Below are positions 55,530 through 64,000 of a stretch of 64,000 nucleotides of DNA, in pieces. Both the position numbers and the translations under genes were made by a program. Position 1 is the stretch's first letter. Each line of letters starts with the position of its first letter. The notes under the pieces are model-generated. The model did no database searches, had not been told where the DNA came from, and was given only the letters and a program-made list of their open reading frames with translations. The stretch lies in contig WPIO01000066.1 in the NCBI GenBank assembly GCA_009760855.2, positions 1,570,501-1,634,500 on the forward strand, given 5' to 3'. This DNA comes from Cristatella mucedo. Taxonomy: Eukaryota > Bryozoa > Phylactolaemata > Cristatellidae.

Positions 55530-57930
55530 ATATTAATAATAATACACCTGATGAAGCACCCTCAGAGAGCTCAATCTCTTTCTATGTGATTTACATTTGT
55601 TGCAAAGGAAACACAATCGAATGGTGACTGGTGTCATTCTTGAAAACAACAAGAATAACGTGGTTAGGGGTGACATGTAGAGGGTCTGAATGCACGTCTG
55701 GTTATTGGTAGCATGCACAGTATCAGCAGGCATAAGCACACAAAGGACTAATCATCGAACCCGCGTTTTAATTTTTTTGTGTAAATGTGATCAAGTCAGG
55801 GGATTTCGTGACAGAAGTCGGGAGTGAGTTCTACGCTTTGGAGCTATACAAACTAAAAACATGGTCTTCAAAGGATTCGAGCTTTGTATGAGGTATTGGT
55901 TAACAGTTAGATTCCAAAAATCGTGTGCTGCAATGCTTACCTAATCTGCTGGGACAGTAGATCTGATAGATAGGCTGGAGTCAAAGAATGAAGGGACTTA
56001 AAAGTGAGCAACAAAACCTTGAGGTCGATCCGTTGCTTGATAGGTAGCCATTGAATGTCGGTGAGATGTCGTGGGATATGGCTACTGCGAAGCTCACGAC
56101 AGCCCAGCTGTACAGTCTTGCACCAGCTGTACGAGCCTGATTGCACATGCTGGTAGACCAGCAAGCAGTGAGTTGCAGAAGTCAAACCGGGATGTCCCAA
56201 ATGCATGGAGCAACTTAGATGTGATATCCCTGCCTAAACAAGCCCGTCTTTTTCTAAATTAATGTAGCTGAACGTAGGCAGAATTGATTGTGGAGCTAAT
56301 TAAGTCGTCTATGAAAAAATCCGTTTGGAACAGATTTCGTGCAAATTCAAAGAGAAATATGCTGGCAGAGCCGACTTTGAGCGTTAGATTTTTCCATTTT
56401 AGAATCACATATCGTTTGCCCACACTAGTAAATTCGTTTAATTCATCATCCAATTTAAGAAAATTTGCTGCAGTTTATGAGTGGATTTAATCAACACAAG
56501 CCGCTTGGGAGGAGTGAATTCGACGTGCTGGAAGGTTGGGAGAGATCAAAGCAGAGGTACAAGTAAGTGCCATCCACATAGAATTGAAAGCCCAGATTGT
56601 GCTTGGCAATCACATCGGCAAGAGGGAGAGTATAAACCATGAAAATAACAGGACCAAGCAGGGAGCCCTGAGGTACTGCATATTTCAGAGGTACCTCTGA
56701 CAATCTTTGCCAAGTCACATAAACACTCTGCAGTATCCACTGAGATAGGACCTGGAGCATTGCAGAGCAGCACTTGTGACGGCAGGTGAGATCAGAGGCG
56801 CTCAAGAAGGACTTTGTGATCGATATTGTCAAAATTGCCGAAAGATCGATAAAAACAAGCATAGATACTCTGCCTATGTTTGCATTTCTAAGGAGATCGT
56901 TGTAGACCCGAAAGATGCTGAATCTGCGGAGTGATTTGTTCTAAAGCCAGACTGGAACCTGCTAGCCAGGTTTGAATGTTCACTATATGAGTTCAACTTA
57001 TCTGCTACGACTCGTTCCAATGTCCTTCATAGATATGGTAGAAGGGAGACTGAGCAGTTGTTGCTGAAGGTCTTGTTGTCTAGTGTCACTTTGCTGAGTA
57101 GTGGCTTGACTGCAGCTGTTTTTGAAAGATCCTCGGACATGACCTGAGGCTAATTGCGTAATAATTATGTTACTTATGCATGGCAGTAGCAGATCGATGC
57201 AACTTGGGAGCAGGACACTGGGAATTGGGTCCAAAGGAACATTCTGTCATCTTTGATTCGGATACAAACTTCAGGACGAGGTCACTAGTGCCCCTCTTGA
57301 ATGTGGCCATTGAGATGCTGCAAGGAATCGAGGGACCAAATTCTAGGGGGATGCTGCCATAGCAAAAATGGACTCCCTAATCTTGACCGTCTTCTGGATA
57401 AAGAAGCTAGTGATGCGATCAGCCAGATCCTCACATGGATCGTCCGGTATGGAGATAACCTGGGAGTGGTTGAGGAGATATTTGATCGTCGACATCAGCA
57501 TTTATGGGATATGCTTCTGCGATTGAATTGTTGTTTATGGAAGCCAGACTTAGCCTTTGCTAAGATCGATTGGTACGACCTATAGTGGTCCTCTCATGCC
57601 TGTCTACGGACAGTCAGTCCTGACCTTGTTTATGCTTTTTCAAGCTTGGGCTAAGTAGACTCAGCTAATTTATGGTCTGTGGTAAACCAAATGCCGTCTG
57701 GGCGAGGGCACACAGTGTGCTTTGCCAGAGTTGAGATTTTGTCGAGCTTGTCAGATAAAGCCGTGTTGTAGCTATCTACCAATGATGGCAGATCGGAGGG
57801 GGGACTGAGTAGCAGAGGCGAAGCAGATGTTCTCGCATGGACAGCATTGATGTCAAGGATCTTGAGGTTACGCGATTGGAAAGTGATTTTAGAGCAGGAA
57901 AAGGAGGGCATATATTGCAGAGTGAATGAG
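55530..57930 (-). mobile_element. Long L-B LINE copy
   Basis: The longest L-B copy, about 2.4 kb on the minus strand. From 57911: a post-endonuclease linker (YNTALSDKLDKISTLAKHTV, PRPDGIWFTTDHKLAES). At 57234-56998 come reverse transcriptase fingers (DPIPSVLLPSCIDLLLPCIS). At 56862-56491 the palm appears (VFIDLSAILTISI, EVPLKYAVPQGSLLGPVIFM and FQFYVDGTYLYL), where the second catalytic aspartate is changed (YVDG). Then the C-terminal domain and 3' UTR run down to the palindrome near 55545 with an AATAATAATACACCTGATGA start. Several frameshifts; inactive. Confidence 0.9.
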
Positions 57931-57974
57931 ATCTGATTGCGGTCAAATAAGCAGGCTTCGGTAATATTTACGTG

Positions 57975-58235
57975 CTAATGCCTGCTGACACTGCGCATGC
58001 TGCCACTAACCACACTTGCATACTGACCATGTTTATATCTCCCCTGACCATAATAATAATAAAAATAATGTACTTGATAAAGCGCCCTCAGAGAACTTAG
58101 TCTCTTTCTAGGCGCTTTACATTTGCTGCAAAGGGACCATGGCATTCTTATTGTTTATTGAGCATGCCACTATCAACATTCAATCATGCTGCCTTTGCAG
58201 CAATTGTAAAGAGCCAAGAAAGAGATAATAATGTA
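57975..58235. mobile_element. Nested L-B fragments with target-site duplication
   Basis: A plus-strand L-B 3' UTR (57975-58051 and 58135-58235) is interrupted by a minus-strand L-B 3' end (58052-58134). GACCAT flanks the insert on both sides (58046-58051 and 58135-58140). The insert is 83 nt: the tail ATAATAATAAAAATAATG, the 3' palindrome and GCAAAG. Confidence 0.85.
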
Positions 58236-58335
58236 GTGTAATTCCATCTGTAACTCCGCAAAGCTACAAAGACTAAGTGGGCTTTACGCAGGAAAGTTTT
58301 TTAAAGCACATTCATAGCCACTTCAGCGACTTCAG
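58236..58335 (-). mobile_element. L-A LINE 3' terminus fragment
   Basis: AATTCCATCTGTAACTCCGC, AAAGACTAAGTGGGC, TTTACGCAGGAAAG: the antisense of the L-A 3' UTR end seen at 6330 and 22190. Confidence 0.75.
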
Positions 58336-58392
58336 TTCTTTCAGTCGGCTTTAGCAAGTGTATTATTATCATTTTTTTAAAGTAAGCGTCAA

Positions 58393-58530
58393 GCCTAGCT
58401 GGTTTGTCCCGATAGTTAATTTTCTAGACCTGTCTAACGTTTGACCGAGGTCTTGGGCTCGAGCCCCTCAGCATCTGTGAAGCGCCTGAATATAATTTAG
58501 CTCTCTCATGGTGCTATGCAATAGGGCTCT
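58393..58530 (+). repeat. S-B tRNA-derived SINE
   Basis: GCCTAGCTGGTTTGTCCCGA, GAGGTCTTGGGCTCGAGCCC (box B), TCTGTGAAGCGCCTGAATAT, TTAGCTCTCTCATGGTGC. Same order as the copy at 51011. Diverged head. Confidence 0.8.
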
Positions 58531-58879
58531 ATTTATTATTTAGAACGACCTTTTCAACGCGACTTTCGTATTGCTGTATTCCCTTTTGGAATATATTATT
58601 ATTCTCATACTCTTCAACAGTGCCGATTTCATCGGGGAGCTCAAACTTTATAGTGGTTCTCGTTGTAGCCTTCTCTAGTGAAACCCTCTTTCATACCAGC
58701 CTATGGGCGATTTGAGCAGGGTTATGTGGGCTATACTAAGTCGGCCATAGATCTACTCCTCTACCAAGCTGAGCATCTTACCCAGCTACTATAGCATCGT
58801 TTGTTCATAGGGCCAGCTCACTTCCTGCTATGGGCATAATGTCCAGAGTAGGCTTTTAAACGTGGTCACCAGTGCCTAA
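58531..58879. other. Intronic, nothing recognised
   Basis: Plain intronic DNA between two repeats, with no exon or repeat match seen. Confidence 0.4.
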
Positions 58880-58980
58880 TAATAATAATAATAAGAAGAA
58901 GAATGCACTTGATAAAGCGCCCTCAGAGAACTCAATCTCTTTCTAGGCGCTTTACATCTGCTGCAAAGGGAATGCTTAAA
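58880..58980 (-). mobile_element. L-B LINE 3' terminus fragment
   Basis: Antisense tail AATAATAATAATAAGAAGAA, then TGCACTTGATAAAGCGCCCT, CAATCTCTTTCTAGGCGC and TTTACATCTGCTGCAAAGGG. The palindrome is perfectly kept here. Confidence 0.88.
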
Positions 58981-59389
58981 TTATGTAAACCCAATCATAT
59001 TTTTTAGCTTAGGGCTTATGATTATAGGTGTTTTGTTTATTGGCTGCGATCTTTTCGGTTTAGGTTTTCTGTGACTGTACATTTTTGGGTGTACGTTTTC
59101 TGCTTTTGTTTCTAGGGTCTAGTATTCAGACTTTGCATTTATCGCCGCTTTAAAGCTTTGGGTTTAAGGTTTTGGTTTTAGATTTTGACATTTACTCTTG
59201 TTGTTTTAACGAAATAATGCAAGCAGAAAATGCCTCTCAGAAAGTGTTTATTTAAATATCAACCGACCCTAGCGGCCATGCTTGGCACCTGCTATGGTCA
59301 CCGTGCCCTTAGCAGAAAGTGAGCTGGCTCAACAAACAAACGGTGCCGAACTAGCAGTCCCACCACCCGCTCATAGGAATCTAATCGTT
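58981..59389. other. Intronic, nothing recognised
   Basis: AT-rich, with T-rich stretches. No exon or repeat match seen. Confidence 0.4.
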
Positions 59390-59965
59390 CACCTCTACCT
59401 TGTGGCTGGTCTTCGGTGAGCTTCGCAGCTGCCGTATGTCACCACTTCTCGCCAGCCTGCATTAACACCCAATCAAGCAATGCCTCGACTTCAAGGTTTG
59501 CCACTCACTTTTAGGTCCATCCATTTTTTGGCTCCAGACTACTTATTAGTTATACTCCCCCCTAAGGCTAAGCAGCATACTGCCCGCTTTTCCGAATCTA
59601 CTATTTACGTTTACCTCTCAAAGAGCCTCGATTCCTTTGCAGACCGTGCCTTAAGATCGTATGCTAACAAAGCCTTGAACTCACTCCCGACCAGTGTCAC
59701 GGCATCTGACTTGTCCACATTTAAAAAGAAAGTAAAAGATGCATATATGTATCACCATTTTTTGGGTCCCTGTGATTCTTCCGTTATGTGCTTATGTGCG
59801 CTGACACTGTGCCTGCTGCCACTAACCGCATTTGCATGCTGACCCTGTGCATGACACCCTAACCATGTTATTCATTTTTGTTCGTTGAGCACTCTACGGC
59901 TAACCAGGCGACCATGATTCCTATCTAGCGAACGTAAAGTACCTTTTAAGGGATTCAGTTCTTTA
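59390..59965 (+). mobile_element. L-B LINE 3' part
   Basis: From TTCGCAGCTGCCGTATGTC and CACTTCTCGCC through an open stretch at 59480-59842 (AKQHTARFSESTIYVYLSKS, then ADRALRSYANKALNSLPTSV), the 3' UTR (GCATGCTGACCCTGTGCATG) and a worn 3' palindrome (GTACCTTTTAAGGGATTCAG), then AT-rich tail. Confidence 0.88.
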
Positions 59966-59968
59966 AAA

Positions 59969-60065
59969 GCGCTAGGTATAATTATAGTTATATAATATTA
60001 TATATATAATATAGTTATAATATAATATAGTTATATATAATTATATAATTATAATTTATAAAATG
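59969..60065. repeat. AT-rich low-complexity repeat
   Basis: Irregular TATAATATAGTTATA units following the L-B 3' end; possibly an expanded tail. Confidence 0.85.
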
Positions 60066-60214
60066 TGTTATTAATACTATAATTATTAATGTTTCCTCAT
60101 TCATTATTATAAAGGCACTCGCTAGGAGGAAAGTTAGTGCTGGTAAGGATAAATGCCGACGGTCAGAACGCAGCTAAAGATGGATCGACAGCTGTTGGAA
60201 GCGTGGTGCACGCT

Positions 60215-60375
60215 ATATTGGCCTGCTGACTATGTGAGCTTCGCCTCTTATCATTCTGTGCTTGTGGTTCATTGAGCAAGCTTCCGCTAATCATTAAATC
60301 AAGTTGCCTTTAAAGAAAATGTAATGTACTTGGAAAGCTAATGAGTTTTCAGATGTTTCTATTACAAAGTGAACT
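60215..60375 (+). mobile_element. L-B LINE 3' UTR fragment, diverged
   Basis: GGCCTGCTGACTATGTGAGC, GGTTCATTGAGCAAGC, GTTGCCTTTAAAGAAAATGT, AATGTACTTGGAAAGC and TTTCAGATGTTTCTATTAC match the L-B 3' UTR order. Confidence 0.55.
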
Positions 60376-60466
60376 GTTGTTATTTCAAAACCATGATATT
60401 TATGATAGATAATGATAGATATTAATGATTAGATTCGTCTTGCTAAAGCTGACTTTTGTTTTGCAG

Positions 60467-61722
60467 ACTTGGAATCGAAAGGGGATGCAGATACAATGGC
60501 ATACGTTACCACCATCTTGTGTTCTGTACTGCTAGTAACACTTGGAGCTGTATTAATTCATCGGATGGTACGAAATAGGAAATATTTTGGAGATTTTGTA
60601 TCGTATACAGCCACTTCAATCTTATCTCTGACCACTGGCTCATTAAAAGCGACTCCGTCTGCAGCCAGTACTGCAAAGAGTGGCACAGCAACAGCTGCAT
60701 CTTCCGTCGCAGTTTCGTCTACTGTTCTCGTTGACACTAAACCTTCTAATTCGAAGGATGCCTCTGCTTTTAAGGCTCCATTTCCGATAGCAAATGAGCC
60801 AGAGGCAGCAGCTTCCATCACAAATAGTGGTCCAGATCCCCAGCTTACATCCGCCGTTGGTAATTTCGAGTCGGCATTGGTAAATGACTCTGTAAAAACT
60901 TCAAAAAGTAAAAACGCAAAACAATATGGAGTGAATACTGCAGATCCTAGCTCTTCACCGAAGGAAACCATAATGTCAGGCAAAAGTCAAATTCCTGATT
61001 CCATCGATAGTAAAGAAACAGAAGTGAAGCCCACGGACGAGAGGACAATTTTCTTGACCACCAATATTTCCGAAGTAATTTCGTCAAAACCACAATATAA
61101 TATCTCGAATACGGCTGATAAAAATCAGAAAAGTTATTATTCAGACGAGCTGAGACTTGTGGCACAAGACAAGATATCTTCAAGTTCTGCTGAAGCTAAG
61201 GCAACTGTTGCTAAACAAGTACCTTTTGAAAATACTAGTAGTCTCGTCCAGCCTAACACCTCTGCTATCCCCAACTCATTTGACGGTAAAGACTCATATT
61301 CAAAACCACAAAAGGATAGTATTAACGTGAATAAATCCAAGTATGATACTAGCAAAAAATTGTCTAGCCCCCAAAAGAGTGAAGGCAAAATTATTGCGAA
61401 AAAGGTTGCCTCCAATGTATTGAAATCCGAGACGCTGGGAAAGACATTGGAAGAAAGGCCTGTAACAGACGTTGCCAAAGATTCAGAAAGATCCACAAAT
61501 CTTGAGAGTTCTGGCACCAAGCCCCCTGTGTCAAAATTAGAAGACGTCTTTCGTGACCAACCATCTGTCAGCCTAGCGAACACTAGTGCCGTTTTACCTC
61601 TTTCAAATACAGCAGCAAAAAAAAGTGATGCCCCAGATGACGGAGTAATTACGACAGACACAGCCCAGCTGCCGTTATTGCCAGGTAAAGTGCCAAAAAA
61701 ACGGGCACTGAAGAAAAAGTAA
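60467..61722 (+). CDS. Gene B, last exon: membrane span and long cytoplasmic tail
   Basis: The exon is 1256 nt, acceptor TTTTGCAG|AC in phase 1, ending at TAA (61720-61722), residues 618-1035. A short linker (DLESKGDADTM) leads to one hydrophobic span (about 629-648, AYVTTILCSVLLVTLGAVLI) and the basic HRMVRNRK stop-transfer. The tail of about 387 residues is rich in Ser, Thr, Lys and Ala, has few aromatic residues and looks intrinsically disordered. It ends in a basic cluster (KVPKKRALKKK). I find no YxxL/I-type ITAM or ITIM. The opening tail sequence (YTATSILSLTTGS) weakly echoes gene A (FVATSATVAPTES), but B is about 310 residues longer. It may bind cytoskeletal or scaffold proteins; that is speculative. 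Confidence 0.92.
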
Positions 61723-62084
61723 TTACAAGTTTACAATTAGTTGAAATCTAAAAACTCACACTGTCGAAAAGCCATTTGCAACGAATAGATGTCGGTTTGC
61801 TGCTGGCTACCTTGGCCTAGAGACAGCTCGAACGTTGCCCTGCTACTTTGGCCACTTGTTGTGGCTCTCCTTGTATTTTATTCTTTTGATCAGAGGATTA
61901 GACATTTTTGAAGTCCTATTAAAGATTGAACGACGTTTCTTTGCTTCAACTTCGTTTGCCAACGTAATTGTGGAGTTGTGGAGTCCACTTCTCGAACTTG
62001 TATAATATTTGCCGGTGACTAATTGGCCAGTGTGAAATATACTTGCATACAGGATCCAAGGATTTCAAAAGTATGTCAAAGCGG
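61723..62084 (+). other. Probable 3' UTR of gene B and flank
   Basis: No repeat or coding match. It includes the candidate ATTAAA signal. Confidence 0.4.
61918..61923 (+). promoter_or_regulatory. Candidate polyadenylation signal of gene B
   Basis: ATTAAA lies 196 nt past the stop, followed by a T-rich stretch. It is the only near-canonical signal in the first 200 nt after the stop. Confidence 0.4.
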
Positions 62085-62800
62085 AGGAATAGAACAGCTT
62101 ATTTATATTATATGCAAGACCTGAGGGCACGAAGAGACTCAATCTGGTGCAGCAGTTCAGGTGGGTAAGGAGGAGCCAAGCCGCAGCCGGCCTTGTAAGT
62201 CAGTGCAAGAACGTTGCTCCGAATCCATTGATTAACGGGCAGCCATCCTAGTTCTTTTAGCAAAAGAGACAGGTGATGAAACCTCTGGAATTTTAAAGCA
62301 AGCCATGCAGCTATTCGCAGAGCCATTCAATGGCCAAGTTGATATTTTCGGTCACCCAGCCAAAAGGGAATCACAATAATAAAGCCGAGGTGGAACAAAA
62401 GAGCTAGTTATATTCTTTTGCAAGAAGCCGTGGAAGACGGCTTCTCATCTTAGAGGTTGAACGCAATGGCAAGCTATAGAAGCAGTCTTCTGAATGGAGC
62501 TTATTAAATTTAGGCAGCTGTCGAAAACGACACCTAGCTTTTGAGAAGGTGGCGAAGGTCGCACAATAGCATCACCTATTAGAACAGCTAAGCCTAGTAA
62601 TCTACTCACTCGCTTAAGGTGTCCTGTGAGCCCCAGTTCGCTTTTACAGTCATTTAGTTTCAAGACGTTTTCAGACATCCAAGATCAACTGTCGGCAAGG
62701 CAAGCATTCGGTTTATCAGTTGTTGCAGTAGACTTCGACGGTTTGAATGACAAATACTTATGAGTATTGTCAGCATGCAAGCGATGTCGTATTCCGTTTT
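62085..62800 (-). mobile_element. L-A LINE C-terminal fragment, diverged
   Basis: Minus-strand frames 62445-62678 (MSENVLKLNDCKSELGLTGH, LAVLIGDAIVRPSPPSQKLG) and 62108-62326 (KELGWLPVNQWIRSNVLALT, GLAPPYPPELLHQIESLRAL) follow the L-A order. Further upstream, traces continue to about 62800. Truncated before the 3' UTR; frame broken. Confidence 0.88.
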
Positions 62801-63391
62801 CGTTGGTTTATCGTAGGGTTTGATCCTTGGCCGCCTCCTGATTGATCCAAGCCAGGCATTAGGCCGTATTCCAAGGAAAATGCGAACACGGTATTCATTT
62901 TTATACTAATCTCACAAAACTGCCTATCCTTCGACCTAAGCAATCTGTGACTTACTTATCAACGGCTTAATTGACTTTCACACTGAATAATTTCTTTAAC
63001 GACTATCCCGAACACTTTTCTGGATACAAACTGGCAATATTAGTACTACGATATTTTCATGGGTGCTGTCAAGGTTAGACTAATGATTCTTACTGATCGA
63101 CATTTAATGATCAAAAAGATTGACGAGTAAATTGGCCCAGATAAAAAGGGCAAGTAAAGCTATTTTTTACGATAAATGAAAATTATGCTAGAAGATAGCG
63201 AGGTAATTTGAAACAGTGGCTAGAGAAGCAGCCATTCTTCTGAAGCTTTATTCATTTGTAAGCCCCAATCATTCTTTTTCCTATAACAGAGTCATAGTAC
63301 CTTGTAAGTCTGACATTTCCATGTCAGTATCGCCCATCGGTAGTTGCGTTAGGCTCAGTTGCCGAGATTGGCTTCAGTATTATGCTGAAGT
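62801..63391. other. Intergenic, nothing recognised
   Basis: No coding or repeat match seen. Confidence 0.4.
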
Positions 63392-63553
63392 TGTGAGAGG
63401 TGATGGCACACTAGGTAAGGCCTTTGCTTTTGACGACCTCGGTCCCGAGGTCATGGGTTCGAATCCTAAGCTGGGCGATTCTTTATTGCCACTGCAAGCA
63501 GTGGTGATAGCCGTAAAGGTTCTTCTTTCGCTATGCAAAATAGGTTGTTCAAT
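63392..63553 (+). repeat. S-A tRNA-derived SINE
   Basis: AGGTGATGGCACACTAGGTA, GACGACCTCGGTCCCGAGGT, box B GGTTCGAATCC, TTATTGCCACTGCAAGCAGT, GGTGATAGCCGTAAAGGTTC, TTCTTTCGCTATGCAAAAT. Confidence 0.9.
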
Positions 63554-63879
63554 TTGTTAGCATTTTATCGAACCAGAGAACCCAGCCAGAATAAAGCCCA
63601 AAACCATTATTTGAGAATATTTGGTCACACAGTAAACTAAGGTTGAGGCCTTATAAAAGCATGTGCCATTTGACAAGGGAGCAGTTATGATAAGATACTC
63701 GGAACGTTTGAGCTGATATAAACTCCAAAGCGGAAGGCCTTTGGAGAATTGTATAGCAGTATGAATTCCCAGATTCGTCCATTTCTGTCGAAGGGCCTTA
63801 TCTAAAATATGGATACGGACTTCACATGTGAAGGTATAAGCACAGTTCCAGACTGTCTTGTTCCTGCCTGCATCCATCC

Positions 63880-64000
63880 AGTCTTTCTTCTACTGTTCTT
63901 ATCAAAGACACGGGAACGCGTTGTGGCAGATCAGATGGATTTGTATATTCAAACTGCAAGCCTTGCTAGTAAGTTCCAGTCTAGTTTTATAGCTAATATC
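63880..64000 (+). mobile_element. LINE reverse transcriptase fragment at window edge
   Basis: The plus frame reads LSKTRERVVADQMDLYIQTA, then SLASKFQSSFIANI. It aligns with the finger motif of L-A ([20 protein letters not shown], then [11 protein letters not shown]), so a reverse transcriptase begins here and continues beyond the window. The sequence before it (63554-63880) was not recognised. Confidence 0.7.

Larger units (their letters stand above)
54043..60466 (+). other. Intron of gene B (D5-membrane exon)
   Basis: 6.4 kb, dominated by L-B pieces and SINEs, listed separately. The stretch 54306-54934 shows nothing recognisable. Confidence 0.7.

Noticed and set aside
63557-63877. 106-codon minus-strand frame
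   Set aside because: No recognised domain and no supporting splice sites; the neighbouring sequence is LINE on the opposite strand.

Overview
This is a stretch of animal nuclear DNA, not prokaryotic. It has genes split by spliceosomal introns (GT...AG), long AT-rich intergenic and intronic DNA, many decayed non-LTR retrotransposons of the CR1/L2 type, tRNA-derived SINEs and microsatellites. The gene content (arrays of immunoglobulin-like domains followed by one membrane span) points to an invertebrate metazoan. I cannot name the species. A DNA-transposon remnant of a type I associate from memory with oomycete and some invertebrate genomes gives only a weak hint.

Two host genes can be assembled, both on the plus strand and in the same exon order, so they are tandem paralogues. 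Gene A (719-11416; its 5' end lies left of the window) has five visible exons: one Ig-like domain (D2), a cysteine-rich Ig-like domain (D3), a C2-type Ig domain (D4), a further Ig-like domain (D5), and a last exon with the membrane span and a short tail. Gene B (33709-61722) has the same five exons. Before them come a candidate signal-peptide exon and an extra Ig-like exon (D1). Its tail is about 387 residues instead of about 74. Every exon junction in both genes is phase 1, one exon per domain, and the assembled B transcript gives an uninterrupted reading frame of 1035 codons plus stop. The architecture resembles multi-Ig cell-surface recognition receptors, including cnidarian allorecognition (Alr-type) proteins, but that functional reading is inference.

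The rest is mostly transposon debris. Family L-A is a CR1/L2-like LINE ending in an ACATT-type tail. One near-complete copy of about 3.5 kb (22173-25644, minus) sits inside an older plus-strand copy. Family L-B is a second CR1/L2-like LINE whose 3' end is a GCGCC...GGCGC palindrome followed by TAA-type repeats. It has at least 20 fragments in both orientations, some nested. Two tRNA-derived SINE families are present. S-A has a tRNA-like head and an internal palindrome. S-B ends in a sequence resembling the L-B 3' end, which suggests it is mobilised by L-B. A broken hAT-like transposase remnant lies just upstream of gene B.

Layout: 1-11500 gene A and its intronic repeats; 11500-33700 intergenic DNA with SINEs, LINEs, CA/GA microsatellites, a GC-rich non-coding block (about 16.0-19.7 kb) and the hAT remnant; 33700-61930 gene B with large repeat-filled introns; 61930-64000 LINE and SINE fragments, ending in the start of another LINE reverse transcriptase that runs off the window.
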